Below are positions 32,801 through 41,158 of a stretch of DNA of 64,000 nucleotides, piece after piece. Positions within the stretch are counted from its first letter, which is position 1. Each line of letters starts with the position of its first letter. The position numbers and the translations under genes are program-made. Source of the stretch: Lepidostoma basale (taxonomy: Eukaryota; Arthropoda; Insecta; Trichoptera; Lepidostomatidae); contig JAHDVF020000992.1 in NCBI GenBank assembly GCA_022606425.2, positions 124,001 through 188,000 of the forward strand. The letters run 5' to 3'. Below the pieces are notes generated by a model that made no database searches, was not told where the DNA came from, and saw only the letters and a program-made list of their open reading frames with translations.

Positions 32801-33790
32801 ATAACATTTTCATGTTTACTTACAATATTACTACCGCCACTACTACCATCCAGAGGATTCTCTGACATATTCATATCTACTCAAAATATTCCTACCGCCA
32901 CTACTACCACCCAAAGGATTCTATAACATTTTCATATTTACTTACAATATTACTACCACCCAGAGGATTCTATAACATTTTCATATTTACTTACAAGATT
33001 CCTACCGTCACTACTACCATCCAGAAGATTCTCTGATATATTCATAACTACTCCAAATGTTACTACCGCCACTACTACCACCCAGAGGATTCTATAATAT
33101 TTCCATATTTACATACAATATTACTACTGCCACTACTACCATCCAGAGGATTCTCTGACATATTCATATCTACTCAAAATATTCTTGCCGCCACTACTAC
33201 CACCCAGAAGATTCTATAACATTTCCATATTTACTTACAATATTACTACCGCCACTACTACCACCCAGAGGACTCTATAACATTTCCCGATTTACTTACA
33301 ATATTACTACCGCCACTACTACCACCCAGAGGATTTTTTATCATTATATTTTCATATTTACTCGCAATATTACAACTGTCATTACTACCATTCAGAGGAT
33401 TCTGTAATATTTTCATATAAACTCAAAATATTACTACCGTCAATACTACCACCCAGAGGATTCTATAACATTTTTATCTACTCAAAATATCACTGCCGTC
33501 AATACTACTACCCAGAGGATTCTATATTATCTTAATATTTACTCAAGCTTTTGAATTATTATGATAGAATAAATATAATGTTACTCTTACATTTCAATGG
33601 GGTGTCTCTCGGTCCTTGTGAAATGGTTGAGTCCATGAACCGAGCTGGTATCCAAGAAGAGGACTAGAAATTTCTTCGCTCCTCCATCAATTCTAGAACA
33701 AAATGTATTTTTCCGCTTCTTGGCTTCTAAACTCTTCTGTCTCTTCTCTTCTATCTCATCCATTATCACTTTCTGAGCGTATGCAGCCAT
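20655..33790 (-). CDS. ppk: Pickpocket-family DEG/ENaC sodium channel subunit (complete, 11 exons)
   Basis: Eleven exons on the minus strand (33790-33591, 32456-32259, 31392-31235, 30030-29922, 29770-29659, 27379-27255, 26537-26386, 25469-25416, 23263-23169, 22186-22081, 20806-20655) join without a phase conflict to 486 residues. Seen: N-terminal TSSVHGL motif, TM1 at about 67-85, FPCVTIC at 112-118, LGLCYSVNS, a cysteine-rich ectodomain (QRKCRF, CGCVP, VCECLPNC) and TM2 with GGMAGLFLG and filter GCS at 448-450, then YFF and a short tail. This is the order of degenerin/ENaC trimers that pass sodium in sensory neurons or epithelia. The paralogue cannot be fixed by eye. Introns are filled with transposons. 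Confidence 0.92.
20935..21237 (+). mobile_element. Non-LTR 3' end (family D) with (TAAG)n tail
   Basis: GAAATACGTAGAAGGTCG to GCCTATGTCCAGCAGTGGAC then TTAAGTTAAGTAAGT; related to 45.3-45.85 kb. Confidence 0.65.
21238..21422 (+). pseudogene. Reverse transcriptase domain fragment
   Basis: KAFDSVSREQM (motif A region) and, after a gap, ITDDFMLESGV as in the G-x-x-QGD region. Stops throughout; broken non-LTR RT, lying in the 3' part of the ppk locus near its last intron. Confidence 0.55.
21780..21995. repeat. Fold-back family 1 with amplified centre
   Basis: The usual arms, but the centre carries tandem GGCTTGCTAAGGATA-type copies of about 19 bases. Confidence 0.65.
22081..22186 (-). CDS. ppk: ppk exon 10: pre-TM2
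   Basis: 35 codons plus one base. The segment RDIIFGFTDVL leads into TM2. Acceptor TTTTTCTAG and donor TTAG|gtaaat. Confidence 0.88.
22374..22520. repeat. Fold-back family 1, partial
   Basis: TTTTCTAGAAGTTTTATTAT, GACATGTTTCGCCTTGCTAC, then a short return arm. Confidence 0.55.
22556..23065 (+). mobile_element. RTE-type fragment (family B, old)
   Basis: Diverged copy. GCAGTTCACACTGGTGTTCT, the RGRP-like region and CATGTATGACAGGTTGTATG are recognisable, with many indels. In a ppk intron. Confidence 0.65.
23169..23263 (-). CDS. ppk: ppk exon 9: thumb cysteines
   Basis: Two bases and 31 codons. YLLSLYDRKAKKKVCECLPN and then CDDVNYVVQSM carry the C-x-C-x3-C motif. Phase 0 at ATG|gtgaga. Confidence 0.9.
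23400..24470. other. Unclassified repeat-like block hosting a MULE-like MITE
   Basis: GGCGTCCACGTGTAATGATC and the stretch 24210-24450 (CCCCCAGCTAAGGGAAGGAA) look like decayed non-LTR sequence; not assigned. Confidence 0.3.
23695..24201. mobile_element. Mutator-like MITE with 9-bp duplication
   Basis: 507 bp. Ends begin CAAGGTATATAGAATAA on both strands (about 31 bp of inverted repeat). ACGTACTCG is duplicated at 23686-23694 and 24202-24210. The 9-bp duplication and long ends fit Mutator-like elements. No transposase. Confidence 0.8.
24585..24725. repeat. Fold-back family 3
   Basis: TTCTCGGCATGTATCGAAGG and CCTTCGAAACATGTCGAGAA are inverted around 24650. A partial copy lies at 4020-4085. 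Confidence 0.65.
24741..25265 (+). mobile_element. tRNA-derived SINE split by a MITE
   Basis: The head TGGCCGAATGGTAAGTGC (A box) is at 24751 and the B box GGGTTCGATTCCTGGCG only resumes at 25020. The body ends GATGTAAAGAGCGATTCAAG and an (AAT)n tail. The gap is the MITE of the next entry. Confidence 0.82.
24769..25010. mobile_element. MITE with CAGTGGCGGTACTCCC ends, copy 1
   Basis: About 60-bp inverted ends (CCCATAGAAGCCCAGAAGCC and complement). The last 6 bases of the right end are lost. The CAGTGGCG start resembles hAT ends (inference). Copies at 31890 and 35026. Confidence 0.72.
25416..25469 (-). CDS. ppk: ppk exon 8 (short)
   Basis: Two bases, 17 codons and one base, with KVCDVEGLHCLASHT. 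This is the C-x6-C block of the thumb. Acceptor GTTTCAAAG and donor ACAG|gtattt. Confidence 0.85.
25480..26385. other. ppk intron stretch
   Basis: AT-rich with homopolymers; nothing recognised. Confidence 0.3.
26386..26537 (-). CDS. ppk: ppk exon 7: cysteine-rich
   Basis: One base, 50 codons and one base. LSVLQRKCRFQKES, YSYNLCRIDCR and LCGCVPHFYK match the ordered cysteines of the ectodomain exactly. Donor CG|gtaagt. Confidence 0.92.
26640..26830. other. Fold-back fragments in ppk intron
   Basis: AATGATGTACAACTCCATATT (family 1 end) near 26630 and AACACTGTTTTATCCACTTTAT (family 3 end) near 26720; no complete element. Confidence 0.35.
27255..27379 (-). CDS. ppk: ppk exon 6
   Basis: 41 codons plus two bases from acceptor TTTCTCAG. 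VFLHGPLETPDIASQ and YTSPEASK join to the next exon as EASKLSVLQRKC. The donor AA|gtataa was chosen over read-through because it restores phase and the family pattern before R-x-C. Confidence 0.8.
27560..28948 (+). mobile_element. RTE-type copy (family A), interrupted
   Basis: VNGVSVSCLLYADNAVLLAN-like RT end, then NGALKVVIANKSLSKKAK, KIMKGSLRWFGHM and [20 protein letters not shown]. The C-terminal codons resume at 28866 after a nested insertion. Stops and frameshifts are present. It lies in a ppk intron. Confidence 0.8.
28375..28865 (-). mobile_element. Nested non-LTR 3' end (R1/Jockey-like)
   Basis: A poly(T) run at the left marks a poly(A) tail on the minus strand. The minus frame reads CDDGTPQDVYHLFMHCPLF (C-terminal zinc-knuckle-like C-x-H region). 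ATGAATGTT is repeated at both borders as target duplication. Confidence 0.75.
29201..29453. mobile_element. MITE with CGCACG ends, copy 2
   Basis: 253 bp with about 70-bp inverted ends (CGCACGTTGAAAACAAAAGT), flanked by AAAT on both sides. In a ppk intron. Confidence 0.8.
29659..29770 (-). CDS. ppk: ppk exon 5
   Basis: One base and 37 codons, ending in phase 0 at GAC|gtaaga. It encodes a polar ectodomain segment ending with QVINLSTGYD, the strand before the finger region. Confidence 0.82.
29922..30030 (-). CDS. ppk: ppk exon 4
   Basis: Two bases, 35 codons and two bases. EPTVTELGLCYSVNSKLAVY is the conserved T-x-x-G-x-CYxxNS block of the palm and beta-ball region. Acceptor TTTTGGATAG and donor CAAG|gtcagt. 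Confidence 0.92.
30285..30975 (+). mobile_element. mariner remnant with internal deletion
   Basis: N-terminal helix-turn-helix pieces (FWKWIKSFSEGR, SGRPSTSCVDENIERF, MIADELNLGKSSVHPILTEH) are followed directly by the C-terminus (LAPGDFFLFPKCKKVKRGRH, FEQWKRRWDKSIDTNGDHF). The first two catalytic Asp residues are deleted. In a ppk intron. Confidence 0.85.
31235..31392 (-). CDS. ppk: ppk exon 3
   Basis: One base, 52 codons and one base, with acceptor TTTTTAG and donor CCAG|gtaaaa. It covers the early ectodomain (RMKIKDRYRFLDFIDSLA) and ends with LNLSFHFDP. Confidence 0.85.
31685..31860. repeat. Short tandem duplication in decayed repeat
   Basis: CGATCCCCGAAATTTGTACT (unit of about 28 bases) occurs twice in a row near 31769-31824, in repeat-like sequence of unknown class. 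Confidence 0.45.
31890..32130. mobile_element. CAGTGGCGG MITE, copy 2 (decayed ends)
   Basis: The interior (TGACTATTCCTCTTATGTCT, GATTTGGGGGTTTTGATTCA) matches 35105-35220; the ends are degenerate. Confidence 0.55.
32259..32456 (-). CDS. ppk: ppk exon 2: TM1 and FPxVTIC
   Basis: The acceptor is GTTATAG and the donor AC|gtgaga. It encodes ILWVVVVGFALWGAVFLS (TM1), then WQRYQDSPTVVS and FPCVTICPHTK. Its first 25 or so bases are also the last unit of the intron minisatellite. Confidence 0.92.
32457..33545. repeat. Minisatellite filling ppk intron 1
   Basis: About 18 tandem units of mostly 61 bp, with a shorter 49-bp type. Three units form a 171-bp higher-order repeat (starts 32510, 32681, 32852). 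The last unit overlaps the first 25 or so coding bases of exon 2. Read on the minus strand, many units hold an AG directly before AATCCTCTGG, and several also hold a GTAAGT 24-36 bases later. Some carry an in-frame TAG or lack the donor. Confidence 0.92.
33591..33790 (-). CDS. ppk: ppk exon 1: cytoplasmic N-terminus
   Basis: Starts ATG GCT GCA and runs 66 codons plus two bases to the donor AT|gtaaga. It is lysine- and glutamate-rich, then carries DTSSVHGLNHF, which holds the HG pair whose Gly controls gating in this family. A possible 5' UTR acceptor (CTCATTCTAG) lies 31 bases upstream of the ATG. Confidence 0.9.
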
Positions 33791-34164
33791 TTTAAGCTCC
33801 GCGAAATATCGTTATAACTGCCTAGAATGAGATTTGTTTTATTATTACATACAATAAAATAATATTTTAATTAATAATATAAAACTACAACAAAAAATAA
33901 ACCAGATTAATTTTGATAAACTATTTAATAAAATTCATTCTTGTTATTGGGTAAAATGGCAAAACGTACTGACTACAAATAAACTGTCAACTGTCAGAAT
34001 TGACAGTCTGTAGAAACAATGTTGCCAGTTTAAAAACCAAACCTCTAAAGAAACACCCTATATATCCGAGATCAAGAGATGCGACCTCTTCTATGATAAT
34101 GTCCACGATGACATTGAAAAGAAACAGACAGATGATTCTAACTACGAGTATATAAAATGCAACA

Positions 34165-35025
34165 GAAACAACAACACACCATCACGCTGTTTCCCCGCAG
34201 GGGTAGGCAGAGAGAATGGACCGCCACACTACTCTATCCTGACATACCTCTCTAGCTTCCTCCTCATTCATACATCGAGTCATACACGCACGTCGATTCT
34301 TCTGGCTTCTGACATAACCAACCTTTAAAATTTGATTAATTTGGTCATGCCATGTTTTCTTCGGTCTACCTCGACTCCGTACTCCATTTACATCGTTAAC
34401 GTATACTTTTTTAACCATTCTTTCTTCACCCATGCGCTCCATATGTCCGCACCAACGCAACGATCCTTTCATAATTTTGTTCATAATACCTTCTTTCGCT
34501 CTACATTCCTTTCTAATATCAGCATTTGAGATTCTGTCGTACATCGTTTTACCACACATACGTCTTAGGGACCTCATCTCTACCGCATTTATTCTGCTCT
34601 CATCTTTCATCTGCCAGTTCCATGCTTCGCTTCCATACATAAGGGTTGGGACCATGTGAACGGCCATTTTCGCTTTCATTGATAAATTCTTGTTTCCAAT
34701 AACTATTGTTAAACCTCCATTCACTTGGAGGTTTAACAATAGTTCTGTTACTCGCACCAACCCTTCTTTCAACATCACTGTCCGTTCGGCCATCCGCTGT
34801 GAACAAGCTACCTAAATACACAAATTCCCTCACCTATTCCAAGTTATCTTCATTTACACTTATATTACAAACTGTCATTTGCTCTTCCCTTTCAAAAACT
34901 AACACCTTTGACATTCCGACATTCATCATTAAATCGTTCGACTTGCATACCTCATACATTCTCGACACCAAGACTTATTCGTCCGCACTATCCGCAACGA
35001 GAACGGCATCGTCCGCGTAAAGCAG
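34165..35025 (-). mobile_element. RTE-type copy (family B)
   Basis: Minus-strand ORF of 203 codons (EVYLGS region broken, then [54 protein letters not shown]). The tail is (GTT)n-like. It is 5'-truncated at the RT YADD motif against the next MITE and frameshifted once. Confidence 0.85.
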
Positions 35026-35276
35026 ACAATTCCCATAGAAGCCCAGAAGCCAGGCTTGCGTAAGAAATTTTGAATCAAAACCTCTTCTGGCTTACAGAAG
35101 TCCAGCTCTTGTGGCTATTCCTCTTACGTCTGATGGAAACATTGTTGAAAGGTGATTTGGTGGGTTGTTGGTTTATGCAAGGGGCATGATTACTTAGATT
35201 TGGGGGGTTTGATTCAAATTTTCTTACGCAAGCCGGGCTTCTTGGCTTCTAAGGGAGTACCGCCACTGGATACTAC
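35026..35276. mobile_element. CAGTGGCGG MITE, copy 3
   Basis: Left end truncated (starts TTCCCATAGAAGCCCAGAAG); right end complete (GGGAGTACCGCCACTG). Confidence 0.7.
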
Positions 35277-35848
35277 TGTGATGCATCTCGACACACCACG
35301 ACACGTTAGTATGTGTCCGCCTTTACTAACACTAATGCAAATAGAAAAGTTACATAAACCTGTAGTGATTTATTACTGGCTTCCTTTCTACTCACCATAC
35401 ATAACAATATTCCGATATGCGACTTGCCTATCATTAAATCGGATTTATGTATGACATTAAATTAAATTCAAAGCGTTGCCACATAAAGTAGAATCGAATA
35501 TCCCCTGTAATTATAATACGCATAAAACCTATAAACCATTGCACCGTACGTATACGAAACGATAAAATAAAGTTAATTCCCCCTGATTTTAGTGTTCTCT
35601 ATTTAAATAAATCATTTCAAGCTGATTCAATCAGCATTAGAGAAGTAAAATAGTACCTATAATCAACAGTTACATAGGATAATGATTTCTTATATTGGAA
35701 TACGATTATATTTACATACGTATAATCATATTTCTCGTATAAAATATGGTATCATATCCGTATTAAACAAAAATTAAATCATTGTTTTAGAAGAGAAACT
35801 TCCACTTGTAATGCTAATGTCTTAGTGGTTATTTAATCTATCATATAA
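35277..35848. other. Intergenic stretch
   Basis: AT-rich; no feature seen. Confidence 0.3.
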
Positions 35849-35849
35849 C

Positions 35850-35910
35850 ATATATTATTATTATTATTATTATTATGAGCCAAATCGATGTTAATGGTAT
35901 TATAGCTGGT
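35850..35910 (-). mobile_element. SINE 3' end fragment
   Basis: (TTA)n then GAGCCAAATCGATGTTAATG, the minus-strand end of the tRNA SINE. Confidence 0.5.
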
Positions 35911-36052
35911 CACGTGAGGATTCGGAGAAATCGACGTGCGTGCATGACACGATGTATAAATGTTGAGGAAGCGAGAGAAGTATGTCAGGAAATAAAAGTG
36001 TGGCAGTCTATTCTTTCTGTGAGACGGCGTAGTGGTTAGTTAGTTAGTAGAA
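35908..36052 (+). mobile_element. RTE-type 3' stub (family A)
   Basis: GGTCACGTGAGGATTCGGAG, CATGACACGATGTATAAATG, ends GTGGTTAGTTAGTTAG. Confidence 0.7.
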
Positions 36053-36249
36053 GCTTTCACAGGCGCGGTAGGGCAAATTAACATGATCATCACGAAGAGT
36101 CTCACATATTAGCAACAACGAAAACGAAAGAATTTTCAGAAGCTTTCTTAAAAGTTCCGTTTTTAAAATGAGTTTTTAAGATGAAAAGCGCGCTTGAAAT
36201 GAATCTGTCATCAAAATTGCGCTATAAAAATCATCATCATCCTCTAGAA

Positions 36250-36699
36250 TAATGGTTATCAAACTTTTTTGTCCCGTGGACCCCTTGCTGAATTTTTTAT
36301 TTTGTGCAGACCCCCTACTTTCGTAATATTGTTTTTTTTTTACAAATTCACCTAAAAAAATTGTGACACATTTTTATTAATACGGAAGCTACGTAATAAA
36401 TTATAATGGATATTTTTCGTTGGCGACCTTTTTTTTTAACTCGTCTGTGACTTCCGGTTAGTAGAATTCGGCAGCGACCAATTTTTTTAGCTCATTCGAA
36501 AAATCGGACATTCAGACAAAAAAAATATGGTCGCCGCCGAATTCTACAAGTTGTCAGTTGACCTAAAAAAAATGAAAAAAGTCGTCGCTATTTGACCGGC
36601 CGGTTTTCGCGAATAAGCTAAAAAAAAAACTCTCAGCGGACCCCCTGAAACATCCCAGGGACCCCTGGGGGTCCGAAATAACCATTTTGGGAATCACTG
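36250..36699. mobile_element. hAT-type MITE, copy 1
   Basis: 450 bp with CTCTAGAA duplicated (36242-36249, 36700-36707). The right end GGGAATCACTG is clear and the left end is mutated (TAATGGTTATCAAAC). The interior has repeated GGCGACC-type blocks. Confidence 0.78.
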
Positions 36700-37219
36700 C
36701 TCTAGAAAGAAGAAGAAGAATTAGAACTCCATTATAAGCTCTGTTAGAACTCTATTTTTCTCCCCCTTTTTAGTTCATTTTATTATAATCTAATGATTTT
36801 ACTGAAATCTGTTGATGGAAGTTGAATTGAAATAATAATTTAATAAAACAATTTTTTTTAAATAAATTCCACAAATCGTCTTTATTTCTACAGCGACCGA
36901 TTTCGCCATCTGCTTCTGTCTGAAATAAAGACATTGAGTAGAAGAAGTTAATAATAAAATAATAATAAACACCTTTCAATATAACTGATGTAGGTACGGA
37001 TGTGAGACTTGGAAGTCTACCGCGGACGTTATTGGTGGACGGATAAATAGGTGCCTTCGCTCAATATTCGAAATCTATTGGCCCCAAACAGTGTCAAATG
37101 CCGTTCCCTAGACCATGGCAGGCGAAAAGCCAATTAGAGAACAAGTCGCTAGACGCAAATGGCAGTGGATCGGTCACACTCTGAGACGGAACCCAGCCTG
37201 CATCGCTCAGGGCGCACTA

Positions 37220-39222
37220 TACTAGAGCCGCTCAGAAGTGAGTCTTGGGGCCATAAATCATTTCCCTATGCCTATCTCGCTTGCACTTACGGGCCTTATG
37301 GAGCGGTTTAGGGATGGGCGTAACAATAAAATAAATATATCGATAAGTAACGTTTATTATCGTATCTTGTTCATAAACTTTAACGAGTTAACAAAGTTTT
37401 GATATTAAACTGTATTTATGGGTTTTACGTGCGTTTAAATTAGTATGAAATTAGTGACTACCAGATACTAAATTAAATACCAGTAAAAACAGAAAAATTG
37501 TTTAATTTTAAAATTTGTATACCGTATGTCTATAAACCCAGAAAGAAAATTAGTATAAAAAACAAAGTAGATCATATTGTGGCCCTTAAAAGAGCCGTTT
37601 ATATTACAAAAAAATGTATCAATCCTCATCGGAGTCTTCTTCATCAGTGTCTTCTGCCAAATTTATTATAAGCGGCGCCTGATCTCTAATAAGAGCTTTC
37701 TGTAGGTCACTGTTTTGAAGTTCCTCGGCATGTCTCACACATTTGGCCCAGTTTTCTTTTGTGACATTATCGATGGCTCGGTGGAGGTGATTTTCAACAT
37801 CTGCTATCTTGAATGTATTATTATTATTTGCAACTTCTCCCTTTACTTGTGCCCAAATTAATTCTATTGGGTTATATTGACAGTGATATGGAGGCAGCCG
37901 TATTACTTCGTGGCCTCGTTCATTTGCCAGACTGTCTAAAGCGTAGACCTTCTGCGGGTTACTGGCTTTTACTTTTTTTATTAACTCTTCTATAATTTCT
38001 CTGCTGGAATATTGAATGTTTTTTTTTGATAACCATTCTTGAATCTCGGCTTTCCTTGTGTTTCTTGTGGGTATTTTTTCCAACTGCATCGAATGATAGC
38101 TTGCGTTATCGACGATTATAACTGAGGGCTCTTCAAGTATATTTAGGAATGCGGAAAACCATGCCATATATGTATCGCCATCCATTTCTGTGTGATAATC
38201 AGCATCCTTCGATTTTACCGCTTTAAATATTAGCTTCGCTTCTGGAACAAAGCCAGTCCTTGCGGAACCAATCTATCAATCTTTGACCTTTTCCTACAGG
38301 CTGATTCTTGAAACCTCCTTCATCGTTGCTTCCAAGCCACATACGCTTTCTTGAATGGTTTTGATTAATCCATGTTTCATCCAGATAGAAACGCGGCCGC
38401 TGATCGTTAGTTCTTCTAAGTAAATCCAATTTCCTTAAAAAGTCCATTCTGGCACAAACAATATCTGTTCTTTCCATTAAATATTTACGTCCTTCGGCAT
38501 TTTTCTTATACTTGAACCCAATCTCCTTCATGAGTGTTCTCATCGAAGTTTTTCCGCATTTAAAATCAGGTAATTGCTCTCGGTATTTTTCTAATATTTT
38601 CGCCACGGACGGATACTCTCCACTATCATAAAATGAACCTACAGTCCGCTTCAATACACTTTTATCAAAATCGTCAATATTGGTGACAGTTTCTTGTTTC
38701 TTAAAATTTGCTCTTGGTGTACAGGGGCTGCTTGATTGCAATAATTCAGTCTTTATTCGGTCCACTGTCACTCTACTCACACCACAAATAAACGCGGCCA
38801 TTTCACGTGGTTTGTTGAAATTAAGAGAAGCTATTTTATTCGGATCACTTTTCAATTCATTGACAAACAAGAATACGTTGTGAATCACTGTTCGAGTTTG
38901 AGGGCTAATATCGCCATGTAATTTCTTCAAATCAATGTTGGAAAATAAAGTATCCATAGTGCGTAACGAGTGGTGACACACGAATGAATTCATTTAATTG
39001 CAGTAAACACATTTATAACAAAAAAGCACTGCATTCGGTAAAAACCAATCATTAGTGACTCATCGTACATATCATAACGTACATATCATTACAAAATCAT
39101 TATAGTGACTCATCGACACCACGAGAGCAGGTAGCCGTATACCGATAACAGTCCTGGGGCTTCCCATCCCTATTTCTATTGACATTTATGGCCCCACGAC
39201 TCCGTTTCAAACGGCTGTAGTA
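37220..39222 (-). mobile_element. IS630/Tc1/mariner element, Sailor (DD82E)-like
   Basis: 2003 bp, flanked by TA (37218-37219, 39223-39224). Inverted ends TACTAGAGCCG / TACTACAGCCG with an inner shared block GGGGCCATAAAT. It encodes the transposase below on the minus strand and sits in a non-LTR copy whose unbroken sequence is known from 15.4 kb, so the borders are exact. Confidence 0.9.
37619..38993 (-). pseudogene. Transposase of the Sailor-like element (one frameshift)
   Basis: The ORF opens at 38993 (MNSFVCHHSL), runs about 240 codons, shifts frame near 38265-38272 and continues to 37617. Seen: an N-terminal DNA-binding part with a helix-turn-helix (AAFICGVSRVTVDRI), first catalytic D in RFYLDETWINQNH, second in IIVDNASYH, and the E in YHCQYNPIELIWAQVK. 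The second D and the E are 81 residues apart, far more than 34 in mariner, because of a charged insert; this spacing fits the DD82E Sailor group. The C-terminus is acidic (EDTDEEDSDED). Sequence between LI and GSARTGFVP appears to have lost a few bases; no other break was seen. Confidence 0.85.
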
Positions 39223-39370
39223 TAGACTGGTTCCCTATGGGGGGAAAGAGAAAGCGAGGCAGACCTAGAGCCACCTGGAGAAGAACAGTCGATAGAGTCG
39301 AGTGGAGAAGGTTCCTTGAGGCCCTATGCACCACGGAGGTGTGAGAGGACAAAAAGAAGAAGGAGAAGAA

Positions 39371-39904
39371 GAATATAATTATTATTAATTTTATTATTTA
39401 ACATACAGTTTCTTGAACCCGCGTTATATAAATTAGCGTCATTTGTATTGGTACTTACCTAAGAAAATTAATAATGGGTTCCTACTCCCGTTGATGATAG
39501 AAGTTGGCCTTATGCGCTGGGAATTTGTACTAAATTACCACCTCTCAGAGAAGCTAGAATCAAAGAGGTAATCAGTGAAATCAAACATATAAATTTCGCC
39601 GCACAATGCGGCTGGCACAGTAGGTAAGCAAATTAATAATTGAATATTCCATATCGTACACGGGATCGGTCACGATTCTCGAACTTGATTGCTCGCGGAC
39701 AATTATATCGAAAATTCACTATGAAAAATGTTCTTTTGTATGGCGGTTATGAAATAAACCGTTGTCGGGCATGTCAGCCATCAAATATTCATACTACGCC
39801 CCTGGAACAGCCGCATTGAGGTTGCTAGAAGAAAAACGAACATTTTCAATTTTTTTATTATTACATACATAAATCATACAATTAGGACGAAACAATTTCG
39901 AGAA
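39371..39904. other. Intergenic stretch
   Basis: Apart from the weak exon candidate at 39.45 kb, nothing recognised. Confidence 0.3.
39450..39628 (+). other. Weak candidate exon or ORF
   Basis: Between a CTAAG and the next stop there are two overlapping open readings: one with LPLMIEVGLMRWEFVLNYHL, one with SWPYALGICTKLPPLREARI. A GAG|gtaatc donor sits at 39570. Neither is recognised; either could be decayed transposon sequence. Confidence 0.15.
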
Positions 39905-40455
39905 AGAAGCCAACCGAAGAATTCAGTTGGGTTGGGCGGCCTTTGGGAAATTACGTCATGTTTTCACTTCCAAAATACCACAATGCCTCAAGACTAAAGT
40001 CTTCAACCAGTGCGTTTTGCCAGTCATAACATACGGAGCCGAGACGTGGACATTGACAAAAGGTCTAGTCTACAGATTCAAGGTTGCCCAGCGCGCCATG
40101 GAAAGAGCCATGCTTGGAATAACCTTGAGGGATAGATTTAGAAACGAATTTATTCGACAACAAACCAAGGTGACTGAGGTGGCTCTACGGATAGGCGGGC
40201 TGAAGTGGCGGTGGGCTGGCCATATCTGTCGGAGAACCGACAGCCGATGGGGAAGACGGGTCCTGGAGTGGAGACCGCGTACAGGATTCCGTAGAGTTGG
40301 ACGTCCCCCTGCCCGCTGGACCGACGATCTGAAGAGGATTGCTGGACATGGATGGATGGGAGCGGCAATGGATAGGGGGCGGTGGAGGGCTTTTGTAGAG
40401 GCCTACATTCAGCAGTGGATGACAGACGGCTGATGATGATGATGATGATGATACA
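39905..40455 (+). mobile_element. Non-LTR 3' end (family D), open ORF, (ATG)n tail
   Basis: 168 codons: VFNQCVLPVITYGAETWTLT, AQRAMERAMLGITLRDRFRN, KWRWAGHICRRTDSRWGRR, then (TGA)n after the stop, a BovB-like microsatellite tail. No break in this part. Confidence 0.85.
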
Positions 40456-40559
40456 TAATTGCAAATTTCAGCTAGTTCCTCCGGGGTGTTGCTCACGAGA
40501 ACGATGTTGACGCCAAAACGTAGATGGTTTAAATATTTCCATCAACACGGATTCCTTTA

Positions 40560-40862
40560 GTTTCCTAGTTCAGATTTTTGAAAATGTATTCTAGGGCTAA
40601 TGTGAACAGTTTTAGGGATATTGTGTCTCCCTGTCGGATTCCCCTTTTTATCTGTATCTTGTCTGTCGACCAGTCCTCGTTGAATATTACTTGGATAGTT
40701 GCGTTGTTATATATATTTTGGATTAGGGACGTATATCTCGAGTCTATACCCACTTGGTCCATCGCCGCCTTAAAAGCCCATGTTTCGATGGAATCGAAAG
40801 CCTTTTGATAGTCGACATATCCCAGACATAGGAGAATATTGAATTCACTGCTCTTTTCTATA
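40560..40862 (-). pseudogene. Reverse transcriptase fragment
   Basis: Minus strand: AFDSIETWAFKAAMDQVGID, KIQIKRGIRQGDTISLKLFT (motif B), ALEYIFKNLN. It was cut off before the YADD motif. Confidence 0.75.
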
Positions 40863-40867
40863 AGTGT

Positions 40868-40995
40868 CCGGAGCGTGTGTAAATGGTCGAAATAACCAGG
40901 ATGCAGTCTGCACAGGACAGAGCGACATGGAAGCGAATGGAGGAAGGCTTTGTCCAGGAGTGGACGGGAATAGGCTAAGGAAGAAGAAAAAGAAG
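40868..40995 (+). mobile_element. Non-LTR family D 3' stub
   Basis: ACCAGGATGCAGTCTGCACA to GGAGTGGACGGGAATAGGCT, matching the end of the 57.8 kb copy, then (AAG)n. Confidence 0.7.
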
Positions 40996-41064
40996 AATTG
41001 TAAATTAACTAATAAAAACAATAATAAAAAAAGTATAATATATTAAGTTATAATACCCCGATGT

Positions 41065-41158
41065 TTGTGTTTAGATCGATTTCGATAGCTCGCTGCCATC
41101 TTGGCTGGTCTGCCCAGAAGATGGCAGCGAGCTGCCGAAATCGGTCCACGACACAAGT
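41065..41158. repeat. GACCGG-family fold-back, short
   Basis: TCGATTTCGATAGCTCGCTG and CAGCGAGCTGCCGAAATCGG are inverted around TGGTCTGCCC. Confidence 0.65.

Larger units (their letters stand above)
36995..39370 (+). mobile_element. Non-LTR 3' end (family F), split by a DNA transposon
   Basis: 36995-37219 and 39225-39370 together match the 15.1 kb copy (CGGATGTGAGACTTGGAAGT; GGGAAAGAGAAAGCGAGGCA). The tail is (AAG)n. The break falls at TA of GCACTAGACTGG. Confidence 0.85.

Noticed and set aside
33426..33545. CRISPR-like array
   Set aside because: Repeats are contiguous units without unique spacers in a eukaryotic intron; this is a minisatellite.
40185..40496. Ser/Pro-rich ORFs on the minus strand
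   Set aside because: Shadows of the family D retrotransposon ORF on the plus strand and its (ATG)n tail.
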